Assembly: GCA_019417325.1 (NCBI GenBank)
Contig: DXVO01000017.1
Coordinates: forward strand, 35,513-99,512
Length of the DNA: 64,000 nt
Reading direction: 5' to 3'
Source of the DNA: Parabacteroides sp.
GTDB lineage: Bacteria; Bacteroidota; Bacteroidia; Bacteroidales; Tannerellaceae
Shown here piece by piece: positions 9,646 through 17,544 of the stretch; within the stretch, counting starts at the first letter, position 1, and every line of letters starts with the position of its first letter. The notes below the pieces were generated by a model. That model was not told the DNA's origin. It saw only the letters and a program-made list of their open reading frames with translations, and did not search any database. The translations under genes were made by a program, and so were the position numbers.

Positions 9646-10768
9646 ATTCGAATTTAATATGCAGCACCACCAGTTCGGATACCGTTCCCACCCTGTACGG
9701 CGGTCCGGCAATCCCGATTCCTGAGGAAACATAGAATTGGCTCGGTCCTTTCCGATAGTATCCGTAGGCACATTCATAGATATGTGCCATTATCAGCGAA
9801 TAGGGCCATATCTGACCATTGTGTGTATGTCCGCATAAAGCAAGGTCCACCCCGTTCATATTCATTTCAGCAAACGACCAGGGCTGATGGTCCAATACGA
9901 TAATAGGTTTTGTCGTATCTATTCCTGCCATCAGGGCATGAAGGGCTTTCCGTTTATTGTTTACCATATCGTCGCGCCCTATCAGGTAGAATGTGGAATC
10001 CGGCATAACAATCGAGTCGACCAGATGGGTGGCCCCTGTCTTTTTAAACCAACGGAATTTCGCATGGAAATTGGCACGGTATTCGTGATTACCGTTGACG
10101 ATATATACGCCCAACGGCGCTTTCAATTCCTGAAGGTCTTTTTCTATATGGGCATTCTCGGCAAAACGAACTTCATAGTCGATGATATCTCCAACCAGAA
10201 CAACCATGTCGGGATGTTGCTCGTTGCTTAACTTCACATATCTCTGTACCAATTCCTTCCCGATAACCTCCCCGATATGCAGGTCGCTCATCATTACCAC
10301 AGTCAGACTGTCGCGCGTACTGCTCCCTTTCGGCAGCGTGATATTTACATGTGTTACGGTTGGATAGGCAACCATGCGATAAGCATGGAACATCAGCCCG
10401 GTAACACCGAATGCGATTACAAAAAATAATGTGAGTTTGACCCCCTTCCAATGCGTGGTTACCCATTTTGGAAACCAGGGGAAGAAACGGTTACTCAGCC
10501 GAATCAATTCCAGAAGCAGTAAAGAAAGTGTGATGTAAATGGAAGCGATATACCAGGTATTGCAGATATACTGGATAGGTATCATGATTTCATCCGGCAG
10601 ATCTTTTCTGAAAACAAACCCAAAGAAATAAAGTCCCAGTTCGAGGATGAAAAGCAGGATATAAGGAATACGCCAGCTTTTCTTTTCCGGGATAGCCTGG
10701 TATCCCCGCCAGAAAATATAGGGGTTCAGTAAAAGTTGCGCTACAATAGACTGGATAAATACTTTCAT
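9644..10768 (-). CDS. Membrane-anchored calcineurin-like metallophosphoesterase (YkuE-like)
   Basis: 374 residues. The N-terminal third has about four hydrophobic segments (for example IPYILLFILELGLYFFGFVF and LTLFFVIAFGVTGLMF). The C-terminal two thirds hold the full metallophosphatase signature in order: SDLHIGE, VGDIIDYE, NGNHEY, LDHQPW and CGHTHNGQIWP. These residues bind two metal ions and hydrolyse a phosphoester. The substrate is not evident. The arrangement resembles YkuE-type proteins. The gene is 7 nt downstream of a paralogue of the same design (10776-11876), so the two form an operon that arose by tandem duplication. Confidence 0.9.
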   Translation of the reverse strand: MKVFIQSIVAQLLLNPYIFWRGYQAIPEKKSWRIPYILLFILELGLYFFGFVFRKDLPDEIMIPIQYICNTWYIASIYITLSLLLLELIRLSNRFFPWFPKWVTTHWKGVKLTLFFVIAFGVTGLMFHAYRMVAYPTVTHVNITLPKGSSTRDSLTVVMMSDLHIGEVIGKELVQRYVKLSNEQHPDMVVLVGDIIDYEVRFAENAHIEKDLQELKAPLGVYIVNGNHEYRANFHAKFRWFKKTGATHLVDSIVMPDSTFYLIGRDDMVNNKRKALHALMAGIDTTKPIIVLDHQPWSFAEMNMNGVDLALCGHTHNGQIWPYSLIMAHIYECAYGYYRKGPSQFYVSSGIGIAGPPYRVGTVSELVVLHIKFE

Positions 10769-10775
10769 GCTGTTT

Positions 10776-11876
10776 TTATTTATACATGATATTGAACACT
10801 ACAAGTTCGCTATTGGTTCCGATTCTGAACGGAGGTCCCCAGAGTGATAAGCCGGAAGATACATAGATATGGCTGTCTCCCCATAATTTATACCCGTAGC
10901 TTTGTTGGAACATGCGGTCGGTAATCAGGCTAAGCGGCCATATTTGTCCCCGGTGCGTATGCCCGCTGAATTGCAGGTCTACTTTTTCCGCTTCCGTTTC
11001 GTGCAAGTCGTAAGGTTGATGGTCCAGAAGGATGACCGGTTTATCAGGGTCTGTTTCCGCCATCAGCTCGTGCAGGGGCTTACGTGCTCTGTTGCTTTTA
11101 TCATCGCGTCCTACCAACTGGATACCGTTGGGCAGAGTCACTATCGAATCCTGCAAAAGCCGGATAGGCGTCTCTTTAATGAAACGTGCGCTTTTCCGGA
11201 TATCGCTGATATATTCGTGGTTCCCCGGAACCATATAGATGCCGAGTGGCGCTTTCAATTGTGCCAATTCTTCCTGCATCTGTTCGGCATAAAGCGGGAC
11301 AACGCTATTGTCTATCAGGTCGCCGCCAATCAGAATCAGATCCGGTTTCTCTGCATTTATTTTAGCAACATAGGCTTGCAGGTCTTTTTTGTCTGTACCG
11401 TATCCTAAATGGATATCGCTAACGGCAACGACTTTCACCAGCTGTTGATTATCTGTAGACTGCTTGTTGAAAACTATGTTGATAACTTCTGTTTTCGGAT
11501 GTTGATAATTGTAATACCCATACCCTAAAACACTGAGCGTAAAAAACAAAGACAGATAAAACCCGTATTTAAACGGGCAGTTGAAAATCTTGAATATATC
11601 GAACACAACCAGACAAAGAGTCATGTATAATGTGAAGACAAGCCATCCCGTTCCAACCTCATGCATTGTATGAGCCAGGAAGCCGGGCATCTTTACGTTT
11701 CGCATGAGCATACTGCTGAAAAAGGATAATGCGCCACTCCAAAAGATAATACTCAATAAAATCTTTACACCGAAGGGCTGTGAACTGAGTGCCTGGGCAC
11801 CACGAATAAACACATAAATATTCCCGCCTAAATAAAGGCTGATAAGAATTATAAAGATAGTGGGCATACTGTTCAA
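10776..11876 (-). CDS. Membrane-anchored calcineurin-like metallophosphoesterase, paralogue
   Basis: 366 residues with the same plan as its downstream neighbour. Four N-terminal hydrophobic segments (including TLYMTLCLVVFDIF and FYLSLFFTLSVLGYGYY) precede a metallophosphatase domain with SDIHLGY, GGDLIDNS, PGNHEY, LDHQPY and SGHTHRGQIWP. All metal ligands appear intact. It is the first gene of the pair, starting 28 nt after the end of the nitroreductase gene, so all three may share a transcript. The two phosphoesterases differ mainly in the membrane part. Function beyond phosphoester hydrolysis is unknown. Confidence 0.9.
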   Translation of the reverse strand: MNSMPTIFIILISLYLGGNIYVFIRGAQALSSQPFGVKILLSIIFWSGALSFFSSMLMRNVKMPGFLAHTMHEVGTGWLVFTLYMTLCLVVFDIFKIFNCPFKYGFYLSLFFTLSVLGYGYYNYQHPKTEVINIVFNKQSTDNQQLVKVVAVSDIHLGYGTDKKDLQAYVAKINAEKPDLILIGGDLIDNSVVPLYAEQMQEELAQLKAPLGIYMVPGNHEYISDIRKSARFIKETPIRLLQDSIVTLPNGIQLVGRDDKSNRARKPLHELMAETDPDKPVILLDHQPYDLHETEAEKVDLQFSGHTHRGQIWPLSLITDRMFQQSYGYKLWGDSHIYVSSGLSLWGPPFRIGTNSELVVFNIMYK

Positions 11877-11904
11877 TTTTGCCGCAAAAGTAATGAAACT
11901 TTAC

Positions 11905-12540
11905 TTACTTTTTAGGATAACCTACCGGATTGTTCATAATTGGCAGTTGGCTGTCCGACAAATGAAGGATAGACTTCAATGCCGCCTGGTCCATTGTGGC
12001 ACGCGGAACCGTTGATAATCCGATAGCTGCGCAAAACAGGTTGATGTTTTGGCAAACAATACCTACATCTACAGCCCCCATCAGTTTGGTTTGGTCGCTG
12101 ATATTCCCGAAGCGTGATAAATCGGTAACCAAAACGAGGCTGACCGGTGCAGTCTTAACAAAATCCTGTCCACCTGCAACCGCTCCGCGATAGTCACCTT
12201 TAGCAACTGGTTTCAATGCATTTGTCTTGGGGATATATAAATAGGCGCCGTCTTTTGTGAATACATAAATATCCACATCCTGTTTATTAAGTGCGGATGG
12301 AGCCGTACGTTTACCATCAGAGCGGTTAATGCCGTTGGCTGCCCACAGCAAGTCGGACAAATCCTGTAAACTTAAATCTTTATCGGAATAAACCCGGTCG
12401 GAATGACGGTCGGAAAGTGCTTTCATTACACTCGAGCCACGGGTTTTGTCCGGGGTGTTCAACTTTATTTCTTTTAATTCCTGTGCTTGCAGGTTGGTAA
12501 CAAACAAAACAGATACCAGAAGGAATACTAACTTTTTCAT
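11905..12540 (-). CDS. Secreted SagB-type nitroreductase-family protein
   Basis: The Met at 12540 is preferred because it opens a clean signal peptide (MKKLVFLLVSVLFVTNLQAQ). The longer frame from 12597 adds 19 residues with no signal-like order. The mature part of about 190 residues shows the nitroreductase/SagB-like pattern: ALSDRHSDRVYSDKDLSLQDLSDLLWAANGINR near the N-terminus, then KRTAPSALNKQDVDIYVF, and a C-terminal GLSTVPRATMD. The family binds FMN and reduces nitro or quinone-like compounds, or oxidises azolines in SagB. A predicted exported form is common in Bacteroidales, and its substrate is unknown. Confidence 0.86.
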   Translation of the reverse strand: MKKLVFLLVSVLFVTNLQAQELKEIKLNTPDKTRGSSVMKALSDRHSDRVYSDKDLSLQDLSDLLWAANGINRSDGKRTAPSALNKQDVDIYVFTKDGAYLYIPKTNALKPVAKGDYRGAVAGGQDFVKTAPVSLVLVTDLSRFGNISDQTKLMGAVDVGIVCQNINLFCAAIGLSTVPRATMDQAALKSILHLSDSQLPIMNNPVGYPKK

Positions 12541-12638
12541 AATGTTTGCCGTGTTTGATGTTTTTGTACAAAAATAGAAGAAAGCCTGCATAATCAAACA
12601 GCAAAATACATCTTTTACAATTCTTTAAAGCAGAAAAG

Positions 12639-12653
12639 TACGAATCATTCGTA
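12639..12653. promoter_or_regulatory. Perfect 15-bp dyad, operator candidate
   Basis: TACGAAT-C-ATTCGTA forms two 7-bp arms around one base in the divergent gap between the nitroreductase and the outer-membrane receptor. It ends 8 bp before a TACATTTG box, so a bound regulator would touch the promoter. Confidence 0.5.
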
Positions 12654-12661
12654 GATAAAGT

Positions 12662-12669
12662 TACATTTG
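12662..12669 (+). promoter_or_regulatory. Bacteroides-type -7 box (TACATTTG)
   Basis: TACATTTG fits the TAnnTTTG consensus for the main Bacteroides sigma factor. It is 46 nt upstream of the ATG at 12716. I see no TTTG at the expected -33 distance, which would suit a promoter that needs an activator at the dyad just upstream. Confidence 0.45.
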
Positions 12670-12715
12670 CAACATTTTAATTTGTTTTATCGATAATATC
12701 TAAATTCTCAAATTT

Positions 12716-15262
12716 ATGAAAGAAAAACTACTCTACCTGGTGCTATTATTGTGCGTTTCAGTCTCATTGTTTGCACAAAGTAAGAGCGTAGCACCGGTTA
12801 CTTTCACCATCAAAGGCCAAGTAGTAGACTCTTTGTCAAATGAATCAGTTCCCTATGCAACCCTTCGTATTGCATTGGCTTCTGCTCCTCAAAAGCCTGT
12901 AAAATTATTGGCTTGCGATGACAACGGTAAGTTTACATCCACCATCAACAACCCCGGAAAATATATCATGTCGATAGAATCTCTGGGAAAAACTCCGGCA
13001 CAAAGAGCTTTTACTTTGTCGGAAAAGAAGACCACTGTCGATTTGGGTAAATTGCTTATGCAGGATGATACTCAAAATATCAGTGAAGTTACCGTTACGG
13101 CGCAAAAGCCTCTGGTAAAGGTCGAAGTTGACAAGTTGACCTACAGTTTGGAAGATGACCCGGAAGCCCAGACCAGCAATGCTTTGGAAATGTTCCGTAA
13201 GGTTCCGATGGTTACTGTAGACGGTGAAGATAAAATTCAGTTAAAAGGTTCTTCCAATTATAAAATTTATATGAACGGGAAACCTTCCAATTTGTTAAGT
13301 GGAGAAAATGCTTCCGATGTATTGAAGAGTATGCCGGCAAGTTCCATTAAGAATATCGAAGTAATCACCGACCCGGGTTCCAAATATGATGCGGAAGGTG
13401 TAGGTGGCATTATCAATATCATCACTACCAAAAATGCCATTCAGGGATTTACGGGAACAGTCCGTGCAAATGCAAGTACACTGGGACGTTTTGGTGCCGG
13501 TGGCTATGTTTCCGTGAAAGCCGGCAAGTTCGGTATTACGGCAAACTACGGATACAACTACAACAACTCTCCCTGGAATGATTCTTATTCTTCCCGTGAA
13601 ACATATAATCCTGCAACTCAGGAACACACCTTGTTGAATGAAGAAGGACGTAGCAAGAGCAAAGGCCCGTTCCAATACGGTTATCTGGAAGGTAGCTATG
13701 AGATAGACTCTTTGAACTTAATCAGTGTCGGCGCCAACCTGTTCCGCGGAAATATGACTAACCTGTCCGAACTGTCTGCGACAATGGGGAATGTGCCGGG
13801 AACAAAGGCTGCTGTGGACGACCTTTACCGGTATAGAAGAAACAGTGAATCCAAAGGGACATTCGGTTCTACGGACGTCAATGTGGACTACCAACATTCT
13901 ACCCAGAAAAAAGATGAGCTACTGACGGTGTCTTACCGTTACAGCCATTCACCGAATGATAACGAAAACCATACGGAACTGTTCGATGTCTACCAGTACC
14001 CGCTTGCCAACGATTATCCGCAATGGAATATAAATGATGCTTCAACAACCGAACATACCGGTCAGGTGGACTATACGACTCCTACATGGAAAGACCAGAC
14101 TTTAGAAGCCGGCGTGAAGTACATCAACCGCCAGAGCAAGAGTAATACGTTGGAACAGGTAGACCGAAACGGAGAATGGGTGGATGTTTCGTCAGAAAAT
14201 AGTGATTTCCGCCATTTGCAACATATTTATTCAGCTTATCTGGGTTATCTGGTTAAGTTCAATAAGTTCGGGGCAAAAGCCGGTGTACGTGCGGAAGGTA
14301 CAAGCCTGGATGCCAAATTTGCAAGAGCACCGGAAATGGATTTCTGTACAAATTACTTTGATGTGGTTCCTAATGCAACGCTTACTTATCAGATAAGCAT
14401 GGCTTCCCAGTTGCGTTTGGGTTATAATATGCGTATCCAGCGTCCGGGTATCTGGTTCCTGAACCCGTATATCAACGATACCAACCCACAGGATATTTCC
14501 CAGGGTAATCCGAACCTGGATTCTGAAAAGAGTAACAATGTAAACCTGAACTATAGTATGTTCTCACAAAAGTTCAGTATCAATGCAAGTTTAAGCTATA
14601 CATTTGTAAACAACTCCATCGAACGTTATTCTGAAATTGCGGACTTCCCGCTCGATGATCCCCGTGCCCAATACAATGGTGCTCTTTGGTCTACTTATGG
14701 CAATATCGGTAAAAAGCAGCAGGTGGGTCTCTTCCTGTATGGAAACTGGAATCCTACAACTTGGTTCCGTATTTATATGAACGGTGGTCTGGACTATACC
14801 GACCTGAAGAGTTCGGCTATGAATATGAAGAACGACGGATTCAGCGGACGTGTGTTTATGGGTACGCAGTTTACTTTGCCGTTGGATTTCCGTATCAACG
14901 TAAATGGTGGTTATTTCAGCCCGTGGATTATGTTGCAGGGAAAACAATCTCCGTTCTACTTTGCCGGATTAAATATCAGCAAGGATTTCCTGAAAAAGAA
15001 ACTGTCCGTTTCCGTGGGTTGCCAGAACCCGTTCTGGAAGACGATGAAGTGGGAAAGCACTACAGAAGGCAATACGAACGGATATGCATTTAAGAACGTA
15101 AGCACGAACTACCGCAGTGCCCGTGAATTCCGTTTCAGTATTTCATACCGCTTCGGAAGCATGAAAGGCAGCATCAAGAAAGTTCGCCGTGGCATCACCA
15201 ACGATGATATGAAAGGAGGCGAAAGCGGCGGCAATAGTGGTGGCGGCGAACAGGCTATGTAA
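12716..15262 (+). CDS. Outer-membrane beta-barrel TonB-receptor-like protein
   Basis: 848 residues with signal peptide MKEKLLYLVLLLCVSVSLFAQ. A carboxypeptidase-regulatory-like beta-sandwich follows (FTIKGQVVDSLSNESVPYAT, about 31-115), then a plug-like region (ALEMFRKVPMVTVDGEDKIQ, then GVGGIINIITTKN), and then a long barrel of the OMP_b-brl_3 type with many aromatic strand ends. The C-terminus is a Gly/Ser-rich tail (GGESGGNSGGG), which is unusual since barrels normally end in an aromatic residue. There is no SusD next to it, so it is probably not a glycan PUL transporter. Ligand unknown. A strong terminator follows directly. Confidence 0.9.
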   Translation: MKEKLLYLVLLLCVSVSLFAQSKSVAPVTFTIKGQVVDSLSNESVPYATLRIALASAPQKPVKLLACDDNGKFTSTINNPGKYIMSIESLGKTPAQRAFTLSEKKTTVDLGKLLMQDDTQNISEVTVTAQKPLVKVEVDKLTYSLEDDPEAQTSNALEMFRKVPMVTVDGEDKIQLKGSSNYKIYMNGKPSNLLSGENASDVLKSMPASSIKNIEVITDPGSKYDAEGVGGIINIITTKNAIQGFTGTVRANASTLGRFGAGGYVSVKAGKFGITANYGYNYNNSPWNDSYSSRETYNPATQEHTLLNEEGRSKSKGPFQYGYLEGSYEIDSLNLISVGANLFRGNMTNLSELSATMGNVPGTKAAVDDLYRYRRNSESKGTFGSTDVNVDYQHSTQKKDELLTVSYRYSHSPNDNENHTELFDVYQYPLANDYPQWNINDASTTEHTGQVDYTTPTWKDQTLEAGVKYINRQSKSNTLEQVDRNGEWVDVSSENSDFRHLQHIYSAYLGYLVKFNKFGAKAGVRAEGTSLDAKFARAPEMDFCTNYFDVVPNATLTYQISMASQLRLGYNMRIQRPGIWFLNPYINDTNPQDISQGNPNLDSEKSNNVNLNYSMFSQKFSINASLSYTFVNNSIERYSEIADFPLDDPRAQYNGALWSTYGNIGKKQQVGLFLYGNWNPTTWFRIYMNGGLDYTDLKSSAMNMKNDGFSGRVFMGTQFTLPLDFRINVNGGYFSPWIMLQGKQSPFYFAGLNISKDFLKKKLSVSVGCQNPFWKTMKWESTTEGNTNGYAFKNVSTNYRSAREFRFSISYRFGSMKGSIKKVRRGITNDDMKGGESGGNSGGGEQAM

Positions 15263-15299
15263 TAGCTGTTCGTTAACTCCCGATATAATTTAGAGAACT

Positions 15300-15357
15300 G
15301 GGGTTACGGATAACGCAGGTTGAAATTTGCGTATCTGTAACCCCGGTTCTTTTTTTA
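15300..15357 (+). terminator. Rho-independent terminator after the outer-membrane protein
   Basis: GGGGTTACGGATAACGC (15300-15316) pairs with GCGTATCTGTAACCCC (15329-15344) with one bulge, followed by GGTTCTTTTTTTATT. It cleanly separates the receptor gene from the GH2 gene. Confidence 0.85.
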
Positions 15358-15395
15358 TTGCTATTTTTGACCTGAAATTTATAACGCATCAATAT

Positions 15396-17441
15396 ATGAA
15401 AAACACAATCCTCTGGTTGATTGGCTTATTGATAAGTACATCAGCCTTTGCTTCCCGTAAAGAGATTTTGATTAATGAGAACTGGAAATTCCGTTTCTGG
15501 CATCAGGTGCAGTTTAACAGTGAGCGCCGGATGGACTTGCCACATACCTGGAATGCACAGGATGCCCTTTCCGGTAAACAAGACTATTTTCGTGGGGTCG
15601 GCAATTATACCAAAGAACTTTTCATTAATCCCGAATGGCAGGGGAAACGCCTTTTTCTTCGTTTTGAAGGTGTGAATACAGTTGCAAATGTCTTTATCAA
15701 CGAAGTACACATCGGCGAACATCGCGGAGGATACGGGGCTTTTGTCTTTGAGATCACCGATAAGGTGAAATATGGCGAAACCAATAAGCTATTGGTAAAA
15801 GTAAATAATGCCCTTCAATTGGATATTATGCCTTTGGTGGGTGATTTCAATTTCTATGGAGGAATTTACCGGGATGTCAAATTGATCGTTACGGAACCCG
15901 TTAATATTTCATTGACGGACTATGCCTCTCCCGGTGTATATCTGATCCAGCAAAAGGTGACAAAGGAACAAGCGGATGTAAAAGCGAAAGTCTTAGTATC
16001 CAACGGAAGTGAAATTACGCAATCCACCCGTGTCCGTGTCCGGATTTGGGAAGGACAGCAACTCGTAGGGGAACAAGATTTACCCATTACGATAGACGCT
16101 AAAGATTATGCAACTGCCGGTCTGGAATTTCACATAAAGAATCCTCATCTTTGGAACGGCAGAAAAGACCCGTTTATGTACCGGGCGGAAGTAACTTTGC
16201 TTTCCGATGGTAAAGAAACAGACCGTGTGGAACAACCGTTAGGACTGAGATTCTATCATGTGGATGCGGAGAATGGCTTCTTTTTAAATGGGGAACATCT
16301 GAAATTAAAAGGCGTATGCCGCCATCAGGAACGTGCCGAAGTCGGCAATGCGCTACGGAAAGAGCATCATGAAGAAGATGCGGCGATTATGGTAGAGATG
16401 GGAGCGAATGCCGTACGGCTGGCCCATTATCCACAAGCTACCTATTTCTATGACTTGATGGATAAATACGGACTCGTCACCTGGGCGGAGATTCCATTTA
16501 TCGGCCCGGGTGGGTATCAGGACAGAGGATATATCAACCAGCCCTCTTTCCGCGCAAATGGAAAAGAGCAACTCAAAGAACTTATCCGACAGCATTACAA
16601 CCATCCGTCTATCTGCTTCTGGGGATTATTCAATGAACTGAAAACCATCGGAGACAGTCCTGTGGAATATATCAGGGAACTAAATGAACTCGCTCATAAG
16701 GAAGACCCTACACGACCGACTACCTCTGCCAGTTTCCTGCCGTATGATAACGAAATAAACGGAATTACCGACGTGATAGCCTGGAACCAATATTTTGGTT
16801 GGTACGGAGGTTCGCCTTCCGATATGGGTACATGGCTGGATGCCGCCCATAAAAGCCATCCGGAATATAAAATCGGTATCAGTGAATATGGGGCAGGCGC
16901 CAGCATTTACCATCAACAGGATTCGATGAAACGGGGAGAAGCATCCGGCTGGTGGCACCCTGAGAATTATCAGACTTATTACCATATGGGAAACTGGAAA
17001 GCCTTGTCGGAACGACCGTTTGTCTGGGGCTCTTTTATCTGGAACCTGTTTGATTTCGGTGCGGCCCACCGTATGGAAGGCGACCGTCCCGGCATTAACG
17101 ACAAGGGGCTGGTTACCCACGACCGGAAGGTGAAAAAGGATGCCTTCTATTTCTATAAAGCCAACTGGAATCAAGAAGATAAGTTTGTGTATATCTCCAA
17201 CCGGAGAAACAGGGACCGCGTAAATCCGGTTACGGACATCATGGTCTTTTCTAATCTGCCGGAAGTGGAATTGTTTGTCAATGGTAAAAGCCTGGGCAAA
17301 CAAAGACCGGACGAACTGGCTACCTTCATCTGGAAAGGCGTCCGCTTGCAAAAAGGAGTAAATAAGATAGAAGCCTGTTCCGTACAAAAGAAAGAAAAAA
17401 TTCAGGATAAAGTAGAGTTCTTTCTGAATGCGGCAGAATAA
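15396..17441 (+). CDS. GH2 glycoside hydrolase (beta-galactosidase/beta-mannosidase type)
   Basis: The ATG at 15396 is chosen because it opens a signal peptide (MKNTILWLIGLLISTSAFA). An upstream in-frame Met at 15327 lies inside the preceding terminator. The 681 residues show the GH2 layout: sugar-binding jelly roll (WRIMDLPHT-like start MDLPHTWNAQDA, FINEVHIGEHRGGYGAF), immunoglobulin-like domain, and TIM barrel with LKGVCRHQERAEVG, acid/base Glu414 in GLFNEL and nucleophile Glu497 in GISEYGAG. A C-terminal DUF4982-like domain follows (MVFSNLPEVELFVNGKSLG). It is transcribed towards the minus-strand mannosidase operon. GH2 covers beta-galactosidases, beta-mannosidases and beta-glucuronidases; the neighbours make a beta-mannose or beta-galactose target likely. 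Confidence 0.9.
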   Translation: MKNTILWLIGLLISTSAFASRKEILINENWKFRFWHQVQFNSERRMDLPHTWNAQDALSGKQDYFRGVGNYTKELFINPEWQGKRLFLRFEGVNTVANVFINEVHIGEHRGGYGAFVFEITDKVKYGETNKLLVKVNNALQLDIMPLVGDFNFYGGIYRDVKLIVTEPVNISLTDYASPGVYLIQQKVTKEQADVKAKVLVSNGSEITQSTRVRVRIWEGQQLVGEQDLPITIDAKDYATAGLEFHIKNPHLWNGRKDPFMYRAEVTLLSDGKETDRVEQPLGLRFYHVDAENGFFLNGEHLKLKGVCRHQERAEVGNALRKEHHEEDAAIMVEMGANAVRLAHYPQATYFYDLMDKYGLVTWAEIPFIGPGGYQDRGYINQPSFRANGKEQLKELIRQHYNHPSICFWGLFNELKTIGDSPVEYIRELNELAHKEDPTRPTTSASFLPYDNEINGITDVIAWNQYFGWYGGSPSDMGTWLDAAHKSHPEYKIGISEYGAGASIYHQQDSMKRGEASGWWHPENYQTYYHMGNWKALSERPFVWGSFIWNLFDFGAAHRMEGDRPGINDKGLVTHDRKVKKDAFYFYKANWNQEDKFVYISNRRNRDRVNPVTDIMVFSNLPEVELFVNGKSLGKQRPDELATFIWKGVRLQKGVNKIEACSVQKKEKIQDKVEFFLNAAE

Positions 17442-17442
17442 C

Positions 17443-17509
17443 CATAGTTATGTTTTTCCCAAATCATAGTTATGATTTTCCAAAACCATAGTTATGAAAT
17501 GGGAAAAAC
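17443..17509. repeat. Three CATAGTTATG repeats at 22-bp spacing
   Basis: CATAGTTATG occurs at 17443-17452, 17465-17474 and 17487-17496, an exact 22-bp period, in the gap between the convergent GH2 and GH92 genes. In addition GTTTTTCCCA (17452-17461) is the inverted match of TGGGAAAAAC (17500-17509), so the tract can fold as one large hairpin. It may end both transcripts or bind a protein on one DNA face. Confidence 0.7.
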
Positions 17510-17544
17510 GTATTTTTAAAGTCAATTCGCTAACTGAATTGATT

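Noticed and set aside
9546..9734. 62-codon plus-strand frame right after the esterase gene
   Set aside because: It runs through a terminator hairpin and antisense into the phosphoesterase gene, and its composition is not protein-like.
17443..17509. CRISPR array
   Set aside because: Units of 10 bp with 12-bp spacers are far too short and no cas gene is near.
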